DNA of 35,353 bases from contig JAFCCM010000013.1 in the NCBI GenBank assembly GCA_017610225.1, positions 1 through 35,353 of the forward strand. Reading direction: 5' to 3'. Below the pieces are notes generated by a model. That model searched no databases and was not told where the DNA came from. It saw nothing but the letters and a program-made list of their open reading frames with translations. This document shows, in pieces, positions 23,035 to 30,561 of this stretch. Both the position numbers and the translations under genes were made by a program. The stretch comes from Candidatus Aenigmatarchaeota archaeon (GTDB lineage: Archaea; Aenigmatarchaeota; Aenigmatarchaeia; CG10238-14). Each line of letters opens with the position of its first letter. Position 1 is the first letter of the stretch.

Positions 23035-24182
23035 ATACCTCCCACGAAATCCTTAGCCATAATTTCAGCTTTAGTTTTTATTCTCTTTCTGATTGAAACT
23101 GAGAATTCTCCAACACCTGGTTGCATTAATTTAATTCTGTCCCATTTAATTTTCTTTTTTGGAAAATTGAAATCTCTTTCCCATGTAGTACCGCCTGATA
23201 ACCAAGCCGGCATCTTTTCTCCGCCTTCTTTTTTCTGTCCATACTTATAGAAAGCGTATTCAGTGATTCTAGTAGAAAATTTAAGATTTGGGATAATTGT
23301 ATTATTCCATTTTCTTCTTTGTTCGGTCAATGCAATTAAATTTTCTTGAGTGCTTTCAAGTTGAGCATACACAGTGCTATTATCTGGTACATCAATTTCA
23401 ACTTCCATAGCTTCAAACTTAACAGATTTACCTTCTGCCTTGGTTGATTTTGGCCAAACTTTCTTTATACCTTCTCCAGTTTCAGGATATTTAATCCCGT
23501 CAGCAAGTATCCTCTTTATTTGTTTGAAGTTATCAGCAGCTTGCTCAGTCAATCTATCAATCAAAGCTTTGGTAATAAAGTAATGTTGTCCATAAATACT
23601 AATCCATCTGTTTGGATGAACAAAATGTTTGAAAACAACTCTGTTATTTGTCCAAATTTCATTTTCAGAAAGAAACTTGTTCTCTTTAACAGAAGGATCC
23701 CAACCAATTGAATCCCAACCATCATACCAGTTTCCATCTGGAGTTGTCAAAGAGAAAGTTCTGAAATCACCAACCGACTCAGAAGTCATCACGTTCATAT
23801 CCATCATCTTCAGTCCGAAACTGAAAACATCTTTGTTTGCAACTAGATTAAGAATCTTTCCATGACGATTTTTTGAGGATGAGATTCTTTCTCCTTCTCT
23901 TATAGTCTTTGGCCGCATTGATTTATAACGAGGAATATTAAGAACTGCACCTCTCTCTGCTAATGCTGTAAGAAAACAAGCAAGATCCAAATCTGTTCCT
24001 TCAAACACTCCATCAATCAATGCAGGTCCAGGTTTACGGTTATACATATCGTATGTCCAATAATCTTGTACTACTTTAATTACATCATCTAAAGGTAATG
24101 TTCTATCCTGAATAAATTGCATAGTATGATTTTTAAGAATGTTTCTCAGGGTTTTTGCTACATGTTTCTTTTCTCTAGCCAT
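23031..24182 (-). CDS. 383-residue protein of unknown function
   Basis: The product is Trp-, Tyr- and Lys-rich with no signal peptide or membrane segment; it contains a central part around residues 150-210 with several Trp and Gly (DGNWYDGWDSIGWD) and a basic C-terminus (SIRKRIKTKAEIMAKD). Codon use is less AT-rich than in its neighbours, as in the SPFH operon, suggesting strong expression. It is followed by coupled small genes. It could be a virion or nucleic-acid-binding protein; nothing specific can be claimed. Confidence 0.7.
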   Translation of the reverse strand: MAREKKHVAKTLRNILKNHTMQFIQDRTLPLDDVIKVVQDYWTYDMYNRKPGPALIDGVFEGTDLDLACFLTALAERGAVLNIPRYKSMRPKTIREGERISSSKNRHGKILNLVANKDVFSFGLKMMDMNVMTSESVGDFRTFSLTTPDGNWYDGWDSIGWDPSVKENKFLSENEIWTNNRVVFKHFVHPNRWISIYGQHYFITKALIDRLTEQAADNFKQIKRILADGIKYPETGEGIKKVWPKSTKAEGKSVKFEAMEVEIDVPDNSTVYAQLESTQENLIALTEQRRKWNNTIIPNLKFSTRITEYAFYKYGQKKEGGEKMPAWLSGGTTWERDFNFPKKKIKWDRIKLMQPGVGEFSVSIRKRIKTKAEIMAKDFVGGI

Positions 24183-24193
24183 TTTTTTTCTCC

Positions 24194-24598
24194 TTAAATT
24201 TGTTTACTAAGATTGGATAAATTATGACAACATATATGTTGTAGGTGTCCTTTTAATTCACCGCTAGTTATTAAGACTACTGCATAATAGTCTTTAAATG
24301 TTCCATTCAACTTTTCTTTAATAATTCTATATCGTTCTAGAATTACTCCGTATTTTCCTCTTATTTTTTTTCTAAATGTACAACTATCAAATCTAATAAT
24401 ATCTCCTCTTCTTAATCTTAATCTGTCACTATCCACTTTTTGATAAGTTGCTTGATATTCATATTTATTATTTTCATATTTATTATTTTTACGATCAAAT
24501 TTATAATAATAATAAGGACATGAAGCAATCTTTTTTATAGTTTTACCTAGTGGGAGCCCATAATCCTTCTTCCGTAGAGATAATTTAACGTGCTTCAA
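24194..24598 (-). CDS. Basic small protein with beta-barrel-like C-terminus
   Basis: The 134-residue protein is basic and has a tandem NNKYE repeat (residues 38-47) and a strand-rich C-terminal part (RLRRGDIIRFDSCTFRKKI, AVVLITSGELKGHLQH) similar in pattern to SH3-like or KOW-type folds. A nucleic-acid-binding role is possible. It overlaps the next upstream gene by about 14 bases. Confidence 0.6.
   Translation of the reverse strand: MKHVKLSLRKKDYGLPLGKTIKKIASCPYYYYKFDRKNNKYENNKYEYQATYQKVDSDRLRLRRGDIIRFDSCTFRKKIRGKYGVILERYRIIKEKLNGTFKDYYAVVLITSGELKGHLQHICCHNLSNLSKQI
24458..24487 (-). repeat. 15-base tandem duplication
   Basis: The 15-mer ttcatatttattatt (plus strand) is repeated head to tail at 24458-24472 and 24473-24487. 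It is in frame and encodes the NNKYE duplication. Confidence 0.85.
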
Positions 24599-24839
24599 AA
24601 TTCATCCTTTTAAAATGTTTTAAATATAATTTTTCAAATTCTTGTTTAAATGCTTCATTAAAAAATTCTACTTCTGTTTCTTGATTGAATAAATTATATA
24701 ACATATTTAAACCATCATTAATACTTCTAATTCTATTATTTTCAAAACCATTTTTAATTAATTTTAGTTCACCTTCTTGATTCATCCCAAAAACAACATC
24801 ACATTCTGACAATGTTTGTAATGCATCATTTATGTTCAT
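24585..24839 (-). CDS. Unknown 84-residue protein
   Basis: The small acidic protein (MNINDALQTLSECDVVFGMN) has a helix-rich layout. It abuts the gene at 24839 and overlaps the next gene downstream by about 14 bases, so they are probably translated together. No family was recognised. Confidence 0.6.
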   Translation of the reverse strand: MNINDALQTLSECDVVFGMNQEGELKLIKNGFENNRIRSINDGLNMLYNLFNQETEVEFFNEAFKQEFEKLYLKHFKRMNFEAR

Positions 24840-25024
24840 TATACACCAACCTTAAAACTTTCAATTCTATCTAAAACAAAACCCTTTGTCATAATAGAAT
24901 TATCTGGCCAATCAAATTCTTTAACCAATTCTTTATAGTGGTCGAAATCTGTATGAATAAACCCAAAATCTAAATTATCTATTTCAAACTTAGTTCTCCC
25001 TGTTTTAGATAATTTTTTAACCAT
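24839..25024 (-). CDS. Unknown 61-residue protein
   Basis: The small protein (MVKKLSKTGRTKFEID) is basic at its start and acidic later. AAAGGAAA lies just upstream. It follows a possible terminator. Its stop and the next start share bases (TAATG). Confidence 0.55.
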   Translation of the reverse strand: MVKKLSKTGRTKFEIDNLDFGFIHTDFDHYKELVKEFDWPDNSIMTKGFVLDRIESFKVGV

Positions 25025-25039
25025 ATTATTTCCTTTCTA

Positions 25040-25070
25040 TATAAAGGACTATCCAATTAAGAATAGTCCC
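25040..25070 (-). terminator. Possible terminator after the 97-residue gene
   Basis: GGACTAT (25046-25052) pairs with ATAGTCC (25063-25069) and on the minus strand is followed by TTTATAT. The stem is short and the T run is weak, so it may only partly stop transcription. Confidence 0.45.
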
Positions 25071-25098
25071 CTAAATATATTAATTACTAAGCTTTGCT

Positions 25099-25392
25099 TT
25101 ACTTCATTATTCCATGGTTAACTAATACACCATACATAGCTTTTTCTAAATCTCTTTTAATAGGAATATTCATCATTGCTGATGGAGTTAATTCATATGT
25201 TAAATCAAGATTTAAATAAGATTGAACTAATAAACCTATAGCTGCTGGTAATGTACAATGATCTTTTGGAACTCCAAACCTATTTTTAATAACATTAATG
25301 CCATTATTTGAAACAGAAACCATTATATGTGCTTGATGCATTTTTTCTGTTATAGATAGTCTTTTAAATCTACCTGGATTTACTGGTGCCAC
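25099..25392 (-). CDS. Unknown 97-residue protein next to folE2
   Basis: The product contains RFGVPKDHCTLPAAIGLLVQSYLNLD in its middle and a helix-rich end. It lies 8 bases from folE2 and is probably co-transcribed with it. No family was recognised; it does not resemble a known tetrahydropterin enzyme. Confidence 0.6.
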   Translation of the reverse strand: MAPVNPGRFKRLSITEKMHQAHIMVSVSNNGINVIKNRFGVPKDHCTLPAAIGLLVQSYLNLDLTYELTPSAMMNIPIKRDLEKAMYGVLVNHGIMK

Positions 25393-25400
25393 AAATCCTC

Positions 25401-26243
25401 CTATAAGAAAAACTTATAATCAAATCCATTTTCAACACCTTTCCAATTAGAAGCAATAGCTTCTGAAGTATGAATTGATTCTTCATGTGTGCATTTAACT
25501 ATCCAATCAACAACTGGCATGATATCTAATTCAACACTTATTTGTCTAATTGCATCCTCAACAAATATTGGATTTTCTGCCGCAATACGAGCGATCTCTT
25601 GTTCATCTACCCGTTTGATAATAGGGTATACTGTTGTTTTAATTGCTCGTTCAACGGACTCTATAATGTCCTCCAACCAAATATAAGAGTCTTTCATACC
25701 TTCTATCATAATATTAGCATAAGATCTTTGAGCATGTGGAAAACCATTCATACCTTTTTCTCTTAGATCTTTTGATAACTCAGCGCTACATGGACAATAG
25801 CTAGCATATTGGATAGTTGCACCTTGAAAGAATTTAAAGTCATCTCCTCTCATCTGTCCTTCAAATCTACATTTATGATATATTGGAAATTCATTATCTG
25901 ATAATATTGATTTTTTAACTATTGGATAAAGAAAATCAAACCTCATATAACTTTCTGTGGATTCAACATTTTTCATTAAATCAATTAAAATTTGTTTTAT
26001 TAAAACCTTCTTTAAAGGAAGATCTAAATATTTTTTCAATGTTCTGATTAATCTGGACATTGAAATTCCTTTTACATTAGGTTCTAAATTCGTGCGCATA
26101 GAAACATTAGCAACCATTGATTTCATTCCGCCATACTTAGATTCTAAACTAAATGGAACTTGAACATTACCAACCCCAACCTCTCGGATAGGAATTTGAA
26201 TTTTTGGGAATGTGCCTTGTATATCAGGCAGTATATCTGTCAT
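25401..26243 (-). CDS. folE2: GTP cyclohydrolase IB (FolE2)
   Basis: FolE2 converts GTP to dihydroneopterin triphosphate, the first step toward folate or 7-deazaguanine compounds such as preQ0. The 280-residue protein has the FolE2 hallmarks: CPCS at residues 150-153, HAQRS at 170-174 and EESIH at 254-258, matching the metal-binding and catalytic residues of the type IB enzyme, plus the N-terminal strand VQVPFSLES. In phages such an enzyme often feeds 7-deazaguanine modification of DNA against restriction; the other needed genes (queD, queE, queC or a transglycosylase) are not in the window. The gene abuts that of the 5' kinase, stop to start. Confidence 0.9.
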   Translation of the reverse strand: MTDILPDIQGTFPKIQIPIREVGVGNVQVPFSLESKYGGMKSMVANVSMRTNLEPNVKGISMSRLIRTLKKYLDLPLKKVLIKQILIDLMKNVESTESYMRFDFLYPIVKKSILSDNEFPIYHKCRFEGQMRGDDFKFFQGATIQYASYCPCSAELSKDLREKGMNGFPHAQRSYANIMIEGMKDSYIWLEDIIESVERAIKTTVYPIIKRVDEQEIARIAAENPIFVEDAIRQISVELDIMPVVDWIVKCTHEESIHTSEAIASNWKGVENGFDYKFFL

Positions 26244-26696
26244 TTATTTATTTCCTTTGTCATTAATAGTTATAAATTTATCAAATAGTTTATCCTTAAC
26301 TACCAATAATTCTGCTAAATTATTATCCATATCTCGCATTTTATCAATTGGAATTTGATTTTCCCTTCTATTTTCACATATATTGAATGGAGTATTAATA
26401 TATACACCAACTATAGAGTATCCATATTCTTCAGCTAATTTTTTCCATTTCTCTACAATATATATTTGACAACACGTAGAATCAATAATTATTGGAAGAC
26501 CTCTTTCCATCAATGCTCTTGCTTGAACATCAACTACCATATATACAACTGGTTCAGTTTTTGGATTATAAGTACTACCAAGTGCTAGTCTTATATCATC
26601 AAGACATAGCACCTGATTTCTCTTTGCTAAATTTTTATTAACAAAAGTACTTTTTCCACAACCAGGAATACCTATCATTAAGGCTATCCGTTTCAT
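26244..26696 (-). CDS. T4 Pnk-like 5' polynucleotide kinase domain
   Basis: The 150-residue P-loop protein has GIPGCGKST at residues 9-17, DDIR near 33-36, an IDST near 71-74 and RRENQIPIDKMRDM near 110-123, close in layout to the T4 Pnk kinase domain (which has PID..R in the same place). It has no phosphatase domain, so it would phosphorylate 5'-OH ends of RNA or DNA only. The RtcB ligase at 16341-18521 uses 5'-OH ends, so the two may act in different repair steps, or the kinase may serve another ligase elsewhere. Confidence 0.8.
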   Translation of the reverse strand: MKRIALMIGIPGCGKSTFVNKNLAKRNQVLCLDDIRLALGSTYNPKTEPVVYMVVDVQARALMERGLPIIIDSTCCQIYIVEKWKKLAEEYGYSIVGVYINTPFNICENRRENQIPIDKMRDMDNNLAELLVVKDKLFDKFITINDKGNK

Positions 26697-26706
26697 TCAT
26701 ATCTCC

Positions 26707-29700
26707 TTATCTTTTAAGACCTAACGCAGTTAAATTAGCATTAAGAAGTTTAACTGATTCCGGCACTACAGAATCTTCTTCATCCTCAACTTTTCCTAAA
26801 TCTGAATCTAATGCATCTCTTATAAATTTATTTTTTAAATCAATACAGTCAGACTTAGTTGTTAAAAATTCTCTTAAATTTAAGTTAGCATCATGACCAA
26901 TTAAAGCAGCTGTTTCCATTTCTCCACATCTTTGACCACCCTTATTTTTACGACCAGCTAAAGGTTGTAAAGTCTTTCTAGCATATGAACCAATACCTCT
27001 TGCCGCTAACCTGGTCTCAGAGATATGAACCATCTTAAAAAAATATTCATATCCACATGCTATTTGTTGATTAATCATTTGATTAGATTGAGGATCAAAA
27101 ACATCATATTTAAATTTAGTTTCTGTATACTTTAATGCTTCTCTAATCTTAGCCATATTAACAGATTCAAATGGAGGTTGAATAATTGAAAGATCATCAA
27201 TCCATTTATCATCAATTACATCTGGCAAATCATTTACAAATTGTTCATAATACCAGCCTTCTTCAGTTTTATCAACTATAGCAATATATCCAGCAACATA
27301 ATCTTTAACTAAAGCTTGAATTTGAGTGTCATTAAAATCTTTTAAAGATGGAATATCTTTATTGATAATTCTTTTCATATATTGTTTAAGATCATATAAA
27401 GACATACTTAAATGTAATTCAAACAACTGACCAATATTCATCCTTGAAATAGTTCCTAAAGGATTAACAATAATATCAGCATGTCTTCCATCTGGTAACA
27501 TAGGCATTTTTTCATGCTCAATTATTGTAGAAATAACACCTTTATTTCCATGTCTATTTCCAACCTTATCCCCAATCTGTATTGGTCTAAAAAAGATTCC
27601 AATTAACTCTACTCTAATTCCTGGTATTTCTTCTCCTTTCATTTTAAATTTACCAACATTACTAAACAAGTCTAAATTATTTTGTTTAATAAAAGGTTTA
27701 ACTTGTTCTTTCTCAAGATTTTCTTCAATGATAATTTTAATTTTTAATTCATTATCTTCTTGAGATTTAATTATACTTTTAATCCATTCATCATACTCAG
27801 GGATACTACTGCTCCATTGATTAACATAAATATTAACTTCAGTTATAATAACATCTTGTTTGGAAATCTTTTCTTGTTCTTCTTTAAATATATCAAAGAA
27901 ATCCATTTGTTGACTTGGGAATTCTTTTAAAATTGCATATGGTTGTCCTTTAGCAATTCTATCTCCTACATTTGGTATTGGTTTATAATCACCAGAGTTA
28001 TCTAATGTTAACAACACTTTAGATATTGGAATATCATAAGACATATCTTCAAAATGCACAGAAGTAAATAATCCTTCTTTCTGCACTCTATCAGATATAA
28101 TAATTCCATCCTCATAGTTATAACCATAATAAACCATCACACAAGTTAAAAGGTTTTTGCCAATATTAATACTACCATCCTTACAAAAATTACTTTCAGC
28201 AAGGATATCTCCAGCATTAAATGTATCACCCTGTTTAACATATATATTAAATACATCAAGATTTGAAATATAGATTTTTCTGTATGCAACATTAAAGATT
28301 TCAATTGTTTTATCATCATACAGAGCGATTATATAATTATTATCAAGATGTATAACTTTTCCTGATTTTTTAGCAATTTTTACAAACTGTGTATATTTAG
28401 TATATAGATTTTCACAACCAGATTTAATCATTGGTTGATCAAAATTTTGTAACATAATTGCTTGTCTTGTCTGTGAAGACGCCATTTGCAACCTGGTTTG
28501 ATCATCATGTTCAAGAAATGGAACTAATGATACAGGTATTGAAATAGGCTGTTTTTTTAAATAATGTTCATTAAACCTTCCATTAGCATCTAAAGGAACA
28601 TTAGGTATAAGATTTTGAAGCACTCCACAGTTATCTCTATCTGGTGTGTCAACAGGACATAACCTCCCAAACATGGAAGGCATGATATCCCTTAAATGCT
28701 CAGGTACATTTTGTCTATTAAATCCACCAGGTCCAACCAAACTTGTTCTGCTTAATTTTGTTAATTCATCAATTGGATTAATAGCAAAGTCAAATTGAAC
28801 AATATCTGAAACATTACACTCAGATACTATTTGTGCTGAATTAACATTAAACTTTGGTTGTCTTGCTGTTCTATTTGACATACACATATCAAATATTGCT
28901 TTGGATACTTTTGCTAACACTACATATTCAAAACATCTAATTCTTTTATTTGTTAAGTCAGTATCATCAAGATCTCCACCATTCAACACATGAACAATTT
29001 CTTCAATGATACTATCCTTTTCAAAAAACTCAGCAGATATTGGATCAACTTTTAAAATTAAATCCAAAGAATATATAATATCTTCTCCTTTAACTTTTGC
29101 ATTAAATTTTGAATAATTTCTTCCAATTTCTTTAATGATATCATCTTGAGTTAAACCTCTTGATTCATCATAAAAACATTTTAAATCATATATTAATTTA
29201 TCATATAGAGTTGATTCAAGAGTCATAATAGGAGTATCAACCATATCTGATAAACCAAATCTATCATTGGTTTCATCAATTCCATAATATCCAAATATAA
29301 TTAAAAACAATGGAACTTTTCTTCCTAACAAACTAATGTAAATATATGGTGCTTCCTTCTGAGGAAATATCATCAAGGTTGCAACATTTGTTCTTATTTT
29401 AATACTTTTTCCTCTTGTAACAACAGGAATATCAAATAGCTGAAACAAAGGTATTTTTTGTCTCCCATTTATAACAATATAATTATCATTAACTAATGTG
29501 GGTATTTGCATTGTTAAGTCAATTTTAGATGTACCTTTCATAAATCTAATAATTAGATTTTTCTTTATGGTTTTATTTATTTCTCCATTAGAAAATCTAG
29601 GCTCCTTTAATCTATATTCAATTAGATCAAATCCTAATTCTTCTGCTGGGATCAGTATTTTCCTTATATTTTCCAAAAGAGCAGCATACTCTTGTTGTCT

Positions 29701-29760
29701 AATATTGAAAATATGATTATTAGTATCGCCAACCTTATATATTGGATTTTCTATAGTCAA
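26707..29760 (-). CDS. rpoB: RNA polymerase beta subunit (phage-encoded)
   Basis: The 1017-residue protein is a single-chain beta homologue, shorter than bacterial beta. Signatures in order: RTSLVGPGGFNRQ and MFGRLCPVDTPDRDN (residues ~338-377, matching the RRLSALGPGG and GRxCPIETPEG regions), MVYYGYNYEDGIIISDRV (~542-559, the GYNFEDSI motif), GDKVGNRHGNKGVI (~730-743), NPLGTISRMNIGQ (~766-778) and, near 930-960, LQPLAGRKNKGGQRCGEME (the QPLGGKAQFGGQRFGEME motif). With beta' it builds the active centre of a viral multisubunit RNA polymerase for phage promoters. It follows rpoC, the opposite of the bacterial order. No alpha, omega or sigma is seen. Confidence 0.95.
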   Translation of the reverse strand: MTIENPIYKVGDTNNHIFNIRQQEYAALLENIRKILIPAEELGFDLIEYRLKEPRFSNGEINKTIKKNLIIRFMKGTSKIDLTMQIPTLVNDNYIVINGRQKIPLFQLFDIPVVTRGKSIKIRTNVATLMIFPQKEAPYIYISLLGRKVPLFLIIFGYYGIDETNDRFGLSDMVDTPIMTLESTLYDKLIYDLKCFYDESRGLTQDDIIKEIGRNYSKFNAKVKGEDIIYSLDLILKVDPISAEFFEKDSIIEEIVHVLNGGDLDDTDLTNKRIRCFEYVVLAKVSKAIFDMCMSNRTARQPKFNVNSAQIVSECNVSDIVQFDFAINPIDELTKLSRTSLVGPGGFNRQNVPEHLRDIMPSMFGRLCPVDTPDRDNCGVLQNLIPNVPLDANGRFNEHYLKKQPISIPVSLVPFLEHDDQTRLQMASSQTRQAIMLQNFDQPMIKSGCENLYTKYTQFVKIAKKSGKVIHLDNNYIIALYDDKTIEIFNVAYRKIYISNLDVFNIYVKQGDTFNAGDILAESNFCKDGSINIGKNLLTCVMVYYGYNYEDGIIISDRVQKEGLFTSVHFEDMSYDIPISKVLLTLDNSGDYKPIPNVGDRIAKGQPYAILKEFPSQQMDFFDIFKEEQEKISKQDVIITEVNIYVNQWSSSIPEYDEWIKSIIKSQEDNELKIKIIIEENLEKEQVKPFIKQNNLDLFSNVGKFKMKGEEIPGIRVELIGIFFRPIQIGDKVGNRHGNKGVISTIIEHEKMPMLPDGRHADIIVNPLGTISRMNIGQLFELHLSMSLYDLKQYMKRIINKDIPSLKDFNDTQIQALVKDYVAGYIAIVDKTEEGWYYEQFVNDLPDVIDDKWIDDLSIIQPPFESVNMAKIREALKYTETKFKYDVFDPQSNQMINQQIACGYEYFFKMVHISETRLAARGIGSYARKTLQPLAGRKNKGGQRCGEMETAALIGHDANLNLREFLTTKSDCIDLKNKFIRDALDSDLGKVEDEEDSVVPESVKLLNANLTALGLKR

Positions 29761-29778
29761 AATGTTTTCTCCTTAAAA

Positions 29779-30561
29779 TTATATTTTATATCGTTGATAT
29801 AAAATAGCTTTATACCAAGATTTGTGCCACATTCTTTCATAATTAGCTATTACATTACATGAATTACATAATGTAATTAGATTATTTCTTTCACAATTTT
29901 CTTTGTTATAATCAATATGATGTATAACAATTATATTACTTTTTTTATTACAACATGGATTTAAACAACTATAATTATCTCTAAACTTAATAGATTCTTT
30001 AAAATCCATATTTGACCATAATTCACAATAAGGTAAATTTTGTATTCCGCCTTTCCAATTTGGATTGCCAGACCCACTTAAATTAATTGATTGTTGGATA
30101 TATTGACATTCTGGACATTCAGCACCAGCTGTAAATATATCCCATCTCATATTAAAAACATGTCCAAATATACATTGAAGTTTAATTTTACCAATGCAAG
30201 GTGAATATTCTTTAGTAAAACATTTATAACCTCTTTTTTTAGAAAATTGTTTAACCTTTTCAATATTCCAGTAAGTTATATTATTACACTCAGGGCAACT
30301 CCCTCCTGTATTTAAATTATTATAATTAGTAATATAATTATGTCCATTTTTACATTTTAAAATTAATTTAGATAATTCATTTTTATATTTACCGCTAATC
30401 CATTCATAACCTTTTGATTCTAAAAAAGTTTTAACATCTATATCACTTCTTCTATGATGTTGATTAGGGCATTTTTGTCTATTATACTCACATGTCCATT
30501 TTGGGTTTCCTTTCCTGGGTGGATATTTAGCTTCTTTACCACACCCATACTCACATTTCAT
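29779..30561 (-). CDS. HNH homing endonuclease between rpoC and rpoB
   Basis: The 260-residue protein begins with a zinc-finger-like block (MKCEYGCGKEAKYPPR) sharing C..CG.xAxY...KWxC..xxCP with the HNH at 14048-14767. It then has two more Cys-pair zinc ribbons (CKNGHNY, CPEC repeats), the SGSGNPNWKGG motif common in HNH homing enzymes, and a C-terminal HNH domain (YSCLNPCCNKKS, IVIHHIDYNKENC, NLITLCNSC). It starts directly after the beta' stop and ends 18 bases before beta; both neighbours are complete, so it inserted between genes. Confidence 0.9.
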   Translation of the reverse strand: MKCEYGCGKEAKYPPRKGNPKWTCEYNRQKCPNQHHRRSDIDVKTFLESKGYEWISGKYKNELSKLILKCKNGHNYITNYNNLNTGGSCPECNNITYWNIEKVKQFSKKRGYKCFTKEYSPCIGKIKLQCIFGHVFNMRWDIFTAGAECPECQYIQQSINLSGSGNPNWKGGIQNLPYCELWSNMDFKESIKFRDNYSCLNPCCNKKSNIIVIHHIDYNKENCERNNLITLCNSCNVIANYERMWHKSWYKAILYQRYKI

